Assembly (NCBI GenBank): GCA_021604105.1
Contig: BQIW01000026.1
Span: 1-51,771, forward strand
Length of the DNA: 51,771 bases
Reading direction: 5' to 3'
DNA from: Nitrospirales bacterium
Lineage (GTDB): Bacteria; Nitrospirota; Nitrospiria; Nitrospirales; UBA8639
The notes beneath the pieces are model-generated. The model saw nothing but the letters and a program-made list of their open reading frames with translations. It searched no databases and had not been told where the DNA came from. The first letter of the stretch is position 1; each line of letters starts with the position of its first letter. Made by a program: the position numbers and the translations under genes. Positions 40,708 to 51,229 of this stretch are shown here, piece by piece.

Positions 40708-41331
40708 CGCCTACCTCCTCATGAGAAGCTGTTGATAATGAAGGATTTACCTAAAAACGCAAGCCAATTTTCTGATTTATATAGTTTAAGTTTCAACAAG
40801 AGGGTTGGTTATAGCATATGGCATTCTTCGACGCAAGAAGGTTTTTATTATTACGATTCCTAGCGAATAAAAACAAGAACGTGGTTTACCAAGGAGAGAA
40901 TTCAGGAATATTCCAACATTCTTTAAATAATTTCCTAGGGATTATAGGACTTTTTCTCCATGATGGATGAATTCTTGAGTACCATTTCCTCTTATTTCCC
41001 CTTCATCTCAATTTATTTTTCGTTCTCATCCAAAACAGTCCCATGACATTTGGATACACTTGTAATACAGTTTTGAAACAGGAGAAATTGTGGAAATGAA
41101 TGGTAAGGGCCATCACATCTAAAATCAGATGGCAGAAACTTTCAAACCTCCAGGAGGACTCCAGGGTAGCAACCGATCCTCAAATTTTTCCATTAACCTT
41201 ATCAGGCAATAGCCCCATATGAATAAATGTCCCCTGCCCAGGTAAGACCGATGGCCATCTCAATAATCCAATGAGATGGATAGTATCTCCTCGGTATTCT
41301 CCTGCGACAGCCCCCAATGCATCGAAAATGA
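40708..41331. other. Intergenic region, mostly A+T-rich, without a supported gene
   Basis: The left third holds the promoter of the cupredoxin gene. The right part is downstream of the MBL-hydrolase gene and has a weak hairpin (CATCT/AGATG near 41116) and a CCTCC-A-GGAGG palindrome near 41150. A 28-codon plus-strand frame at 40960 lacks a ribosome binding site. Confidence 0.4.
40808..40836 (-). promoter_or_regulatory. Candidate promoter of the 165-aa cupredoxin gene
   Basis: TATAAC (40813-40808) is a five-of-six match to the -10 box. TTGCGT (40836-40831) lies 17 bases upstream. The start would be near 40801, giving a leader of about 95 bases. Confidence 0.4.
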
Positions 41332-41970
41332 TTATCCGTGCACAAACATATTATGTTCACGCTCCCATCCAATGGACGACTCAGGTCCATGTCCGGGTAT
41401 GACGAGTGTACTTTCTTTGAGGGTGTACAAGCGTTCACGAATAGATCGCTCAATTACCAGGTCATCTCCACCCCACAGGTCGGTTCTGCCTATTCCGCCC
41501 CGAAACAAGGTGTCTCCGGAAAACACCAGATTCTGGTTTTCAAAGAAAAAACATACCGAGCCGGGAGTATGGCCAGGAGTATGGATCACGGTTCCTGTAT
41601 AGGAACCCACTCGCACCTCTGATTCATCTTTAATCCAACGGTCCGGCGGAGGGGCAGGCACATAGGGAATGCGGAACATTTGGCATTGAATTTCCAGCAT
41701 GTCCCAAAGTTCTTGATCCTGAGAATGCAAACACAGAGGAGCCCCGGTCGCTTGTTTAATATGACCGGAGGCTAAAAAATGGTCAAAATGAGCATGCGTA
41801 TGCAAAATGGCCGTAACGGTGTACCCCCGGCTATCAATTTCCCCGAGTATGCGCTCAGGATTTCCTCCCGGATCCACCACAATGGCCTGCTTCGTTTCAT
41901 TGTCACCGATAACCGAACAATTACATGAAAGTGGAGGGACGGGGAAAGTTATTCGAATGAGCTGATCCAT
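41332..41970 (-). CDS. MBL-fold metallo-hydrolase (glyoxalase II-like)
   Basis: This is a 212-aa single-domain metallo-beta-lactamase-fold protein. The binuclear metal motif is THAHFDH (about residues 57-63); other ligands are in TPGHTPGS (about 132-139), FSGDTLF and VIPGHGPES. Proteins of this length and pattern hydrolyse thioesters such as S-lactoylglutathione or related small substrates. The exact substrate is not evident. It stands alone with a C-terminus ending EREHNMFVHG. Confidence 0.85.
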   Translation of the reverse strand: MDQLIRITFPVPPLSCNCSVIGDNETKQAIVVDPGGNPERILGEIDSRGYTVTAILHTHAHFDHFLASGHIKQATGAPLCLHSQDQELWDMLEIQCQMFRIPYVPAPPPDRWIKDESEVRVGSYTGTVIHTPGHTPGSVCFFFENQNLVFSGDTLFRGGIGRTDLWGGDDLVIERSIRERLYTLKESTLVIPGHGPESSIGWEREHNMFVHG

Positions 41971-42201
41971 CGCAATCTCCTTAAACGACCATGGTAAGGC
42001 AGTGAATTAAAGTTGAATGAACTCATACTCTGAAACAAATTTACACAATTTCTCATAGGCATGATAGAAAATTCCCCTTCTAAATATCCGCTTCAATATC
42101 AAAGTTTGAAATAAGAACAGTTTAAGCCTAAAATACCTAATAAAAGGTACCCATTTGAACCAACCACAACACCATCTTCCCTACACGGAAATGCTGAGCC
42201 G

Positions 42202-43068
42202 GTGAAAACTCAAGCATTCCAGCGCTGCCCAACATCCAAGCAGAGGCCAGATACTCTCCCCTGCTCAAGAGGCAAAGCCCTATCCCTTGGCGCGGGGATG
42301 CTCCTCTTCATTCTGACTGGTTGTCCCCAAAATAATTCTGGACTTGAAGAAGAAAATATTCAGCTCAAAAAGCAGGCCACTAAATTAGAGTCGGTAATTC
42401 ATTCTCTCCAAGAGGGAAACAAAGTCATGCAACAACAAATCGACTTGCTGAATCAAGAATCCAGAAAAACCGCAGAATCCTATGAATCGCAGCTACGAGA
42501 CGCAGAAGTCACACACCAGGAACAACTTCGAGACACACAGGCTCAAATGGCCGAACTGGCGAATAGCCCCAAAAAAGATGGAGCCAGAATTAAAGCTTTA
42601 GAACAAAAACATCGGAAGTTGGAGGGAGAAAACAAATGGCTCAGGAGCCAACGGGACCAGATGAGGAAGAACCTTACAATTCATCAACTTGGTGGTCAAA
42701 GTCAGGAGTTGCCGTTTCCCTTTTCCTCGGCTTTAGAAGTGATAGAAGACGCATTCACGAAAAATGGCTATTCAATACTTTCCAGCATGCAAACAGACCA
42801 AAAGGCTGTCTTTATTACTGATCGAAAAACGTCACTTCCTCCCTCATTGGAACTATCAGGTTTTCGCAATCAATACCTCCTCTCAATTGAAAAAGGCCCT
42901 TCCGATCATACCATCATCTGGGTCCGTGCCGAATTTGAAAAACTGTCCAAAAACGGGCAGATGTTCTCCGCCCCGCAATCTGAAATCACCGACATCGAAT
43001 TGCGCCTTATTCAGGAAATCCATCAAGCTCTCTCTACCGGAGCGGCAGCTCAGGCCAAGAATTTTTAA
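42202..43068 (+). CDS. Coiled-coil lipoprotein of unknown function
   Basis: The 288-aa product has a long N-region, a hydrophobic stretch and a lipobox LTGC at about residues 37-40 (LLFILTGCPQNN). Residues 48-165 form a long coiled coil (EEENIQLKKQATKLESVIHS, KALEQKHRKLEGENKWL). The C-terminal 120 residues form a globular domain (FSSALEVIEDAFTKNGYSIL ... LRLIQEIHQAL), which resembles small sensor-like or DUF4136-like folds, but I do not recognise a family. The start is GTG with a weak ribosome binding site; a later start at ATG 42298 (MLLFILTGC) would give too short a signal. Confidence 0.7.
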   Translation: MKTQAFQRCPTSKQRPDTLPCSRGKALSLGAGMLLFILTGCPQNNSGLEEENIQLKKQATKLESVIHSLQEGNKVMQQQIDLLNQESRKTAESYESQLRDAEVTHQEQLRDTQAQMAELANSPKKDGARIKALEQKHRKLEGENKWLRSQRDQMRKNLTIHQLGGQSQELPFPFSSALEVIEDAFTKNGYSILSSMQTDQKAVFITDRKTSLPPSLELSGFRNQYLLSIEKGPSDHTIIWVRAEFEKLSKNGQMFSAPQSEITDIELRLIQEIHQALSTGAAAQAKNF

Positions 43069-43162
43069 TTTCCTGACAAGCAGAAGCTCTCAACCCAGCA
43101 TTCAATCGATCTGTTAAAACTCCGTTTACGCATCAGGTCACAGACAGAGCCAACTTTTATAG

Positions 43163-44680
43163 TTACAGTCTCGATTTCATCAATGGCTCTCGAGACGCAA
43201 GGAGATAGCCTTGAGCAAGAAGTTCGGCTTCCTGTTTGACAAGTGAGCCCGCCCCAGGAAATACCTGTCCAATAAATTCCACAAAAACATCAATTTTACG
43301 AAGGAAGAAATCATACTCAGAACCAGATGTTCGAGGGTGGGCAAACCAAAATTCCACGAATTGTTTCAAGGAAATCCCATATTGATCCAACATAGCACAC
43401 ACATTGGGAAACATTACCCTCACATCTCCACCCCATGAGACAATTTCATATGGTAAATACTGCGTCGCATACACATGAAGACCCGTATTCATGTCAACAT
43501 CCCATTGGTTAGGGACATCCAGCCGGCCACTCAGGACTTCACTGACCAATGCCATGTATTCTCTGTATTGGCAGGTTAATACTTCACGAGTCTCCCGAGA
43601 GGGCTCGACATTTTCTAACAGTAAGGTTTCGACCTTTTGAGCATTGGAGGCGGGCGAAGGCATCCGGGCAGGGACTTGCACGAATGGCTCCATCATCGTC
43701 AATACCGTCTTCATTTCCCCACATATAAGCGGGATTGGCTTATTATCGACTTCTAAGGCAATGCCTTTGAGATTGAGTAGACGAGGCTCCCTTATCACCC
43801 GAGCCAGTAGCATAAGTAATTCGTCCGGAATGGGAGCTTCATGGGCGTCAATCCAATACGGAGGATGATCATATAGTCCTGACCCCACTTGTGCGGGAAT
43901 ATGCGGATGGCAATCCAGACCTGCGATATGAATTTGGATCACTCTCTCCAGGGGAAATTGCTCAAGAAAATCTTCGAAAAAAGATTCCAGGCATTGGCTC
44001 CGCCAAGCGCCCGAATATCGATAGACCGTCCAAACATGCCCGAGATCCAAGACCAACCCACAGGGCGCCATGGCGGTAATGTTCGAGAAAAATTCTGCAT
44101 ACGGCATTTCACCTATCAAAAAATAAGTTAAGGGTGGACTCTCCAACAGCAGCAATGGCGAGTTAGCCCGTAGCCCCCAAGCACACTCATCAAGCTGCAA
44201 CTGAGCGTTCCACGCCTGGTACGCCGTAATGTCAGCAGAAGCGCTGGTAAAGACAGGAGGCAAATAGGTCCCAAATGAAAAACCGGCTATTTCTTTGGCC
44301 GCACATTCTTGATTGACCCAATGAGCCTGTAACATTCGAAGATTGAAGGCGATAGCCCGTAATCGCTCTTGAGAATTGTATGCGGTATCCCAATCCGGTT
44401 GCGTGACCCATACCCCCTCGGCATGGTAGGCCAAAGGTATGTCAGGAAGCCGGGCTCGAACCATCTCCAAAGCTTCAGAAGCCGCATGAAAAATTTCAAG
44501 ATAACCTATAGGGATTTGCTCCCGTCGAAGTTCCTGATATAAATCAAAGACATCAGGAGAATACACATCCACGGATAAGCCAAAGCCCAGATATGGAATC
44601 CTGCCTGCGCGCCGAAGAAACTCTTCATGAATAGCCTCTCGACGTGATGGGTCTGTTGAATAACTCAAACGTTTCTTCAT
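43163..44680 (-). CDS. DUF692-like (multinuclear iron oxygenase family) protein with extra C-terminal domain
   Basis: The first 330 residues align by pattern with DUF692 TIM barrels: YLGFGL near the start, YLEIFHAA (H65), LAYHAEGVW (H86), VNQECAAKEIAGFSFGTYLPP (E125), LLLLESPPLTYF (E180), CGLVLDLGHVW (D212, H215), VIQIHIAGL (H251), YWIDAHEAPIPDELL (D278, H280) and ALEVDNKPIP (E310). These correspond to metal-ligand positions in MbnB-type enzymes that modify Cys in peptides, though N in the typical ENxS and DVNN motifs is replaced. The C-terminal 150 residues (YREYMALVSEVLSGRL ... GISLKQFVEFWFAHP) are of unknown type and may be a partner-like domain. No candidate precursor peptide is visible next to it. 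Confidence 0.65.
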   Translation of the reverse strand: MKKRLSYSTDPSRREAIHEEFLRRAGRIPYLGFGLSVDVYSPDVFDLYQELRREQIPIGYLEIFHAASEALEMVRARLPDIPLAYHAEGVWVTQPDWDTAYNSQERLRAIAFNLRMLQAHWVNQECAAKEIAGFSFGTYLPPVFTSASADITAYQAWNAQLQLDECAWGLRANSPLLLLESPPLTYFLIGEMPYAEFFSNITAMAPCGLVLDLGHVWTVYRYSGAWRSQCLESFFEDFLEQFPLERVIQIHIAGLDCHPHIPAQVGSGLYDHPPYWIDAHEAPIPDELLMLLARVIREPRLLNLKGIALEVDNKPIPLICGEMKTVLTMMEPFVQVPARMPSPASNAQKVETLLLENVEPSRETREVLTCQYREYMALVSEVLSGRLDVPNQWDVDMNTGLHVYATQYLPYEIVSWGGDVRVMFPNVCAMLDQYGISLKQFVEFWFAHPRTSGSEYDFFLRKIDVFVEFIGQVFPGAGSLVKQEAELLAQGYLLASREPLMKSRL

Positions 44681-44925
44681 TTCAGAGACGTAAGAAGCGA
44701 GGAAGGAATAAATTCCGAGGGGACATTCAAATAATGCCCGTCCGGCAAGCTCAAAATTTCCGGAACGGATAGGTACAGGAAGGAGGCGTGATCACAGCCG
44801 CATGGCGAACGCGTCCTACTTTTTCTTTAATTGTCGGTGGCAGAACACTCACACCCATCGGTGACGTTCCACAAGAGCCTTCTACGATCCGACGAAGGCG
44901 CAAAACATTCAGGAAGGGAATGAAA

Positions 44926-46356
44926 TTAGGAGGCTCGAAGGGATTGTCCGGCTTGGAGATACCGGTGAATGCCGGCCGCAGACTTTCTTCCTTCTGCAAT
45001 TGCCCAGACAATCAGGGATGCACCCCGCTTCGTGTCTCCGGTTGCAAAGACTCCATCCACACTAGTCATGAAGTGGGCATCAACACTTACATTCCCTCGG
45101 GGATCATATTGAAGGCCAAGAGAATCCAGCAGGCCGTTCTTCACAGGCCCCACAAACCCCATCGCCAACAACACCAGGTCAACATCCATCTTGATCTCGG
45201 ACCCCGGCACAGGAACCACCTGTCCATTCTCAAAATTCACACGGGTCGCATGCAAACCGGTCAGCTGTCCGTTTTCCCCTGAAAATTTTGTGGTGGCAAT
45301 ACTCCATTCACGATCACACCCTTCTTCGTGGGCATGAGACGTTCGTAATTGCATCGGCCATAAGGGCCATGGTGTCGACACAGCCCGTGTCGGTGGCGGT
45401 TGAGGTAACAACTCGAATTGATGGGCTTCCAGGCACCCTTGACGATGAGCTGTTCCCAGACAATCTGAACCGGTATCACCACCACCAATAATGACCACCC
45501 GTTTGCCCTGAGCCGATATGCGTTCCCCAGGAACGGTATCCCCAGCCACCAGCTTATTCTGCTGGCTCAGATAGTCCATGGCGAGATGAACGCCTTTGAG
45601 ATCTCTCCCTGGAACCGGCAATTCTCTCGGTTGCTCAGCTCCCATTGCAAGTAACACCGCATCATAGTCATGACGGAGGTCCTGAACCGTAACGTCCACA
45701 CCCACACACACGCCGGTCTGAAACGTCACACCCTCTTTTCGCATTTGCTCCAATCGACGGTCTAATACCCACTTCTCCATTTTAAAATCTGGGATACCAT
45801 AGCGAAGCAAGCCGCCAATCCGATCAGCCTTCTCCAAAACTGTCACTTCATGACCCGTCCGGGCTAATTGTTGTGCCGCCGCCAATCCTGCTGGACCCGA
45901 CCCGATAATCGCCACGCGCTTCCCGGAAGAGCCAACCGGTAACACCGGTTCGACCCAACCTTCCTCAAATCCTTTATCAATAATATTCCATTCAATGACA
46001 CGGATGGAGACCGGATCGTTATTAATGCCTAACACGCATGCCGATTCGCAAGGGGCCGGGCATAGACGCCCGGTGAACTCAGGAAAGTTATTGGTCGCAT
46101 GAAGTGCTTTGAGGGCATCTTTCCATCGTCCTCGATGCACGAGATCATTCCATTCCGGGATCAAATTCTCCACAGGACAGCCGGCAGGACTTTGGCAAAA
46201 CGGCACACCACAGTCCATACAGCGAGCCCCTTGAACTTTTAATTTTTCGTCGGGAAATGGGTCATACAATTCCTTCCAATCAAGAATCCGCTGCGGAACT
46301 GGCCGTCGCTGAGGCCCTTCCCGTTTATATTTCAAAAAACCACGAGGATCAGCCAC
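44926..46356 (-). CDS. gltD: Glutamate synthase small subunit
   Basis: GltD passes electrons from NAD(P)H via FAD and [4Fe-4S] clusters to GltB. The 476-aa protein has the cluster Cys in CMDCGVPFC and CPAPCESAC, the FAD motif [33 protein letters not shown], the NAD(P)H-binding [15 protein letters not shown], and the final FAD motif [20 protein letters not shown]. Its start overlaps the end of gltB by eight bases. Confidence 0.95.
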   Translation of the reverse strand: MADPRGFLKYKREGPQRRPVPQRILDWKELYDPFPDEKLKVQGARCMDCGVPFCQSPAGCPVENLIPEWNDLVHRGRWKDALKALHATNNFPEFTGRLCPAPCESACVLGINNDPVSIRVIEWNIIDKGFEEGWVEPVLPVGSSGKRVAIIGSGPAGLAAAQQLARTGHEVTVLEKADRIGGLLRYGIPDFKMEKWVLDRRLEQMRKEGVTFQTGVCVGVDVTVQDLRHDYDAVLLAMGAEQPRELPVPGRDLKGVHLAMDYLSQQNKLVAGDTVPGERISAQGKRVVIIGGGDTGSDCLGTAHRQGCLEAHQFELLPQPPPTRAVSTPWPLWPMQLRTSHAHEEGCDREWSIATTKFSGENGQLTGLHATRVNFENGQVVPVPGSEIKMDVDLVLLAMGFVGPVKNGLLDSLGLQYDPRGNVSVDAHFMTSVDGVFATGDTKRGASLIVWAIAEGRKSAAGIHRYLQAGQSLRAS

Positions 46357-49300
46357 GGCTCACCGCCTCATGTTTGCGTTGTGCATGCTCTTTTGCCAAG
46401 GCTGTTTTCCGCTCCTGCAGCACTCGCTTGTAATCACTCGGCATGACTTTGACAAATTTCGGCAACATCATTTCCCATGATTCCAGAACCCGCCTGGCAT
46501 TGACACTTTGGGTGTAACGATAATGGGCCTCAACCATCACACGAAGGGTCTGTTGATCTTCAGAGGACACCACAGGCTCTAATTCCACCATGCCCATATT
46601 GCAACGTGCAGGAAATTGTCCATCCTCATCCAAGACATACGCGTCCCCTCCGGACATCCCAGCGGCAAAATTTCGCCCCGTTTTCCCCAGAACCACCACC
46701 ACCCCCCCGGTCATATATTCACACCCATGATCGCCGGTTCCTTCGATGACAGCCCGTGCGCCACTATTCCGAACAGCAAACCGTTCCCCCGCAATGCCAT
46801 AAAAATACCCTTCACCACCAGTCGCCCCATATAAAGACGTGTTCCCGATCAGAATCGTGTCTTCCGGCAAATACGTCACCCCCGTCGGGGGAACGACAAT
46901 AATGGTCCCACCAGAGAGCCCCTTTCCCAAATAGTCATTCGATTCACCTTCCAGAATCAGTGTAATACCCTTCGACAAAAATGCTCCAAAGGATTGTCCG
47001 GCCGATCCGGTAAATTTGATCCGAATCGTGTCGGGAGGAAGACCTTCCGGCCCATACTGGCGGGCAATGTGACTTGACAGAACAGTGCCGGTGGTCCGGT
47101 TCACATTTCGTATAGGCAGATCCAGTGAAACAGGTGCACCCCCGTCAATGGCCGATTGACACAATTCCACCAATTGATTATCCAAAATTTCTTTCAGACC
47201 ATGATCTTGGGCTTGCACGCAGGAGGTGGCCACTTCAGGACCGACATTCGGCTTCACCAATAACGGGGATAAATCCAATCCTTTGGCTTTCCAATGGTCC
47301 ACGGCTTTTTGCACTTTAAGCTTATCCACACGTCCGATCATCTCCCGCATGGTCCTGAATCCGAGCTTGGCCATCAGGGAACGGATCTCTTCTGCCACAA
47401 ACATAAAGAAGTTCACAACATGCTCTGGTTTTCCCGTAAATTGTTTTCGTAACTCCCCGTCTTGTGTGGCCACTCCCACCGGACAGGTGTTGAGATGGCA
47501 TTTCCTCATCATGATGCATCCCTCAACAATGAGGGGGGCTGTGGAAAATCCAAACTCTTCCGCCCCCAAAAGGGTTGCAATAACCACATCACGGCCCGTT
47601 TTCATTTGGCCGTCGGTTTCCACTCGAATTCGACCACGCAGGTTATTGAGCACGAGCGTCTGATGGGTTTCCGCCAGACCTAATTCCCAGGGTACTCCCG
47701 CGTATTTAATGGATGACAGGGGAGACGCTCCCGTTCCTCCTGAATCTCCACTTATAAGAACCTTATCGGCATGCGCCTTTGCCACACCCGCAGCCACGGT
47801 TCCTACTCCGACTTCGGCCACAAGTTTCACGGAAATCGCCGCTTCAGGATTGGAATTTTTGAGGTCGAAAATAAGTTGTTTCAGATCTTCAATAGAATAA
47901 ATATCATGATGAGGAGGGGGGGAGATCAGTTGCACTCCCGGCGTGGAATAGCGAAGTTTGGCAATACCTTCATCGACTTTGTGTCCCGGCAATTGCCCGC
48001 CTTCGCCGGGCTTGGCACCCTGGGCCATTTTAATTTGCAACTCCTTGGCATTCACCAGATAATGCGCCGTCACCCCAAAACGACCCGATGCCACTTGCTT
48101 AATATAGGAATTTTTGGAATCCCCATTTGGCAAAGGTGTAAATCGTTCAGGATCCTCACCACCTTCGCCGGTATTGCTTTTGGCACCGATGCGATTCATG
48201 GCAATAGCCAACGTCTCATGCGCTTCTTTACTGATTGCCCCAAACGACATGGCACCGGTAGTAAATCGCTTCACAATTTCGCTGGCGGGTTCCACGTCTT
48301 CAAGAGGGACCGGGTCGCCGGCCCAGTTAAACTCAAACAGCCCGCGAAGGTTCGAACGCTGTTGATCCTCCTTATTCACCAGGGCTGAAAATTCCCCATA
48401 GGTTTTGGCATCATTCGCACGTGAGGCATGCTGAAGTTTGTAAATAGTCTCAGGATTCCAATTATGGTGTTCTCCCTGAATCCTGTAATGAATTTCTCCA
48501 CCAAAATCCAATTGCCGCATGGGAACCGGACGATAAGCCAGCGCATGTCGGCGCAAGATTTCTTCCCCCACGTCATTGAGACCAATTCCCTCGATCCGTG
48601 AGGCCGTTCCTGTGAAGAACCGATCAATCAGCCGGGTATTCAGGCCAATGGCTTCAAAAATTTGAGCTCCACAATATGACTGGACCGTGGAGATCCCCAT
48701 CTTGGAGAATATCTTCAGCAATCCTTTATTGACAGCCTTAATGAATTTTGCCTCCGCCGTGGCCGCATCCACGCTTTCAGGAAAATACCCTTCCCGTTCC
48801 ATATCCACGAGGGACTCAAACACCAAATACGGATTGATGGCCCCGGCTCCATAACCGATGAGGCAGGCAAAATGATGCACATCACGCGGTTCACCTGTTT
48901 CCAGAATCAACCCCACCTCCGTTCGGGTTTCTTCTCGAACCAAATGATGATGAACAGCCGAAACGCCTAAGAGACTGGGAATGGGCGCCCACTCGGCATT
49001 GACGCCTCTATCACTCAATATGAGAAACTTTTCGCCATCCTTAATGGCTTTCGAGGCTTGCTGGCATAATTGATCAAGAGCGGCTGCCATGCCCTCAGGT
49101 CCTTCCGAAACCTTAAAAAGCAAGGACAGTGCCTTACTTTTAAAGTGAGGATCCCCAATCATCCGAATCTTTTGCAGATCGGCATTGCTCAGGATCGGTT
49201 GTTGCAATTTGATCCTTCGGCATGCCTCTGGGATCTCTGCAATGACGTTCGGTTTTGGCCCGATGTTGGTCACGAGGGACATCACCAGATGCTCACGGAT

Positions 49301-50929
49301 CGGGTCGATAGGAGGATTCGTCACTTGCGCAAACAATTGTTTGAAGTATTTAAAAAGCAATTGCGGCCGGTCGGACAACACAGCTAAAGGGGTATCGGTT
49401 CCCATTGAAGAAATAGGCTCTTCCCCTGTAACAGCCATAGGGATCAACACCATTTTCAGCTCTTCCACGGTGTACCCGAAGGCTTGTTGACGTTGGCGCA
49501 GCGTCGGGTGATCGGGTTGCGGCACATTGAGTGGCTCAGGGAGTTCATCCAAGGATACCCGATATTGTGTGAGCCATTGTCGATAAGGCTTACGTTTGGT
49601 GATGTCGGCTTTAATTTCCTCGTCGTCAAGAATACGTCCCTGGACAGTATCCACGACAAACATCCGGCCCGGTTGCAGACGTCCCTTCATACGAATGGTT
49701 TTAGGATCGGCCGGAAGCACTCCCGCTTCTGAAGCCAACACCACCACATCATCCTTGGTGATTTGGTAGCGACAGGGACGCAGACCATTCCGATCCAACG
49801 TTGCACCAACAAGCTTTCCATCGGTAAAGCACACAGCCGCAGGTCCATCCCACGGTTCCATGACCGCCGCGTGATATTCATAAAACCCTCGCCGGTCAAA
49901 ATCCATTTGCGGATTTCCCACCCACGGTTCCGGAATCAGCATCATCATGGCATGAGGCAATGACCGGCCGGCCAACACCAAAAACTCTATGGCGTTATCC
50001 AAGCAGGCCGAGTCGCTTTGTGTGGAATCATCAATAATGGGAAATAATTTTTTGAGATCATCCCCAAACAGATCTGAGGCAAGCCTCCCCTGCCGGGCAC
50101 GCATCCAATTGACGTTTCCTTTCAAGGTATTGATTTCGCCGTTATGGACGGAATAGCGGTAGGGATGGGCTAAGGCCCAGGTCGGAAACGTGTTGGTACT
50201 AAAGCGAGAATGCACGAGGGCTAATGCTGACGTAAATGTGGGATCCGCAAGATCGGGATAAAACAGTGAAACTTGTTCCGGCAACAACATGCCCTTATAG
50301 ACAATCGTGTTTCCGGACAGACTGGATATATAGACCCATTCTTTTCCAGGAAGAGCGGATTCGCGAATGGCACGGGTTATTCGCTTACGAATAACATACA
50401 GCTTGCGTTCAAACTGCATGGGATTCAGTAGTTCACGTGCAATAAAAAACTGTCGAATGGCAGGCATCGTTTTTCGGGCTTGATCCCCGATTTGATCCTC
50501 TTTGGCCGGCACATCCCGCCACCCTAAAAAATGTTGACCCTCTTCACGTACGATCGTTTCAAAGATGGCTTCGCACTGTTGCCTCGTCTTGGCATCCTGC
50601 GGCAAAAACACCATGCCGACCCCATAGGCTCCAGCGACAGGAAGGTCGACACCGGTTTCCGAGGCAACCTGGTGAAAAAACTCATGCGGTATTTGAGAGA
50701 GAATTCCTGCCCCATCACCGGTACAGGGGTCACACCCTTGTGCTCCCCGATGAGTGAGATTTTTATTGACCTCCAAGGCCTTTTCTATGATGTCATGGGA
50801 TTTTTGCCCCTTCATATGGGCCACAAACCCGATTCCACAGCCATCATGCTCATTTCCGGGGTGGTAGAGGCCTTGAACTGGAGGCAATCCCGGGTAATTC
50901 CACACTGGTTGCTTAGTCACCTGTTTCAC
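46349..50929 (-). CDS. gltB: Glutamate synthase large subunit
   Basis: GltB makes two glutamates from glutamine and 2-oxoglutarate, the main nitrogen-assimilation step together with glutamine synthetase. The 1526-aa protein has the N-terminal amidotransferase nucleophile in [14 protein letters not shown] (the residues before the Cys form the propeptide), the central domain, the FMN-binding synthase domain ([43 protein letters not shown]), the [3Fe-4S] Cys loop [17 protein letters not shown], and the GXGXG beta-helix at the C-terminus ([20 protein letters not shown]). Length is normal. Confidence 0.97.
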   Translation of the reverse strand: MKQVTKQPVWNYPGLPPVQGLYHPGNEHDGCGIGFVAHMKGQKSHDIIEKALEVNKNLTHRGAQGCDPCTGDGAGILSQIPHEFFHQVASETGVDLPVAGAYGVGMVFLPQDAKTRQQCEAIFETIVREEGQHFLGWRDVPAKEDQIGDQARKTMPAIRQFFIARELLNPMQFERKLYVIRKRITRAIRESALPGKEWVYISSLSGNTIVYKGMLLPEQVSLFYPDLADPTFTSALALVHSRFSTNTFPTWALAHPYRYSVHNGEINTLKGNVNWMRARQGRLASDLFGDDLKKLFPIIDDSTQSDSACLDNAIEFLVLAGRSLPHAMMMLIPEPWVGNPQMDFDRRGFYEYHAAVMEPWDGPAAVCFTDGKLVGATLDRNGLRPCRYQITKDDVVVLASEAGVLPADPKTIRMKGRLQPGRMFVVDTVQGRILDDEEIKADITKRKPYRQWLTQYRVSLDELPEPLNVPQPDHPTLRQRQQAFGYTVEELKMVLIPMAVTGEEPISSMGTDTPLAVLSDRPQLLFKYFKQLFAQVTNPPIDPIREHLVMSLVTNIGPKPNVIAEIPEACRRIKLQQPILSNADLQKIRMIGDPHFKSKALSLLFKVSEGPEGMAAALDQLCQQASKAIKDGEKFLILSDRGVNAEWAPIPSLLGVSAVHHHLVREETRTEVGLILETGEPRDVHHFACLIGYGAGAINPYLVFESLVDMEREGYFPESVDAATAEAKFIKAVNKGLLKIFSKMGISTVQSYCGAQIFEAIGLNTRLIDRFFTGTASRIEGIGLNDVGEEILRRHALAYRPVPMRQLDFGGEIHYRIQGEHHNWNPETIYKLQHASRANDAKTYGEFSALVNKEDQQRSNLRGLFEFNWAGDPVPLEDVEPASEIVKRFTTGAMSFGAISKEAHETLAIAMNRIGAKSNTGEGGEDPERFTPLPNGDSKNSYIKQVASGRFGVTAHYLVNAKELQIKMAQGAKPGEGGQLPGHKVDEGIAKLRYSTPGVQLISPPPHHDIYSIEDLKQLIFDLKNSNPEAAISVKLVAEVGVGTVAAGVAKAHADKVLISGDSGGTGASPLSSIKYAGVPWELGLAETHQTLVLNNLRGRIRVETDGQMKTGRDVVIATLLGAEEFGFSTAPLIVEGCIMMRKCHLNTCPVGVATQDGELRKQFTGKPEHVVNFFMFVAEEIRSLMAKLGFRTMREMIGRVDKLKVQKAVDHWKAKGLDLSPLLVKPNVGPEVATSCVQAQDHGLKEILDNQLVELCQSAIDGGAPVSLDLPIRNVNRTTGTVLSSHIARQYGPEGLPPDTIRIKFTGSAGQSFGAFLSKGITLILEGESNDYLGKGLSGGTIIVVPPTGVTYLPEDTILIGNTSLYGATGGEGYFYGIAGERFAVRNSGARAVIEGTGDHGCEYMTGGVVVVLGKTGRNFAAGMSGGDAYVLDEDGQFPARCNMGMVELEPVVSSEDQQTLRVMVEAHYRYTQSVNARRVLESWEMMLPKFVKVMPSDYKRVLQERKTALAKEHAQRKHEAVSRG

Positions 50930-51229
50930 GTTTCACCTAAAATGTTATTGGCCATCATTTAAAAAGAGATAAAGGCACGCTACCCTTAATAGAGTCTCTA
51001 TGGGCCATGGTGTCGTTGTGTGGTCCCGGAGAGCGACGGAAGAAAAGGGAAGTATAAACCAAAATTGTAAACGACAACATTAATGGATGGTCAAAAAATC
51101 TGTCAAGACGATCCATTTTCCTTTACACAATTTTTCCCTCACATGGGTGGGGTTTTAAAAAAATGTCTATGGGTTTCCAAGCGATGGTTCAGCTTGACAA
51201 TCCACAGACGACCCCCTAGTATCGCCGCC
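50930..51229. other. Divergent intergenic region gltB / polyprenyl synthase
   Basis: This region must hold promoters for both genes. On the minus strand TTGACA (51106-51101) with TTAATG 17 bases downstream is a possible gltB promoter; TATACT near 51050 is another -10 candidate. No gene or strong hairpin is seen. Confidence 0.35.

Noticed and set aside
40960-41046. 28-codon plus-strand frame starting ATG ATG
   Set aside because: No ribosome binding site and a composition of short hydrophobic and Ser runs expected by chance in A+T-rich DNA.
41202-41453. 83-codon minus-strand frame
   Set aside because: It overlaps the end of the MBL-hydrolase gene in another frame and shows no domain.
44751-45011. 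86-codon minus-strand frame after gltD, considered as a precursor peptide for the DUF692-type protein
   Set aside because: It overlaps the gltD end by 86 bases, has no signal peptide and only two Cys; not convincing as a gene or a modified-peptide precursor.
47771-48388. 205-codon plus-strand frame
   Set aside because: It is antisense to the conserved FMN domain of gltB.
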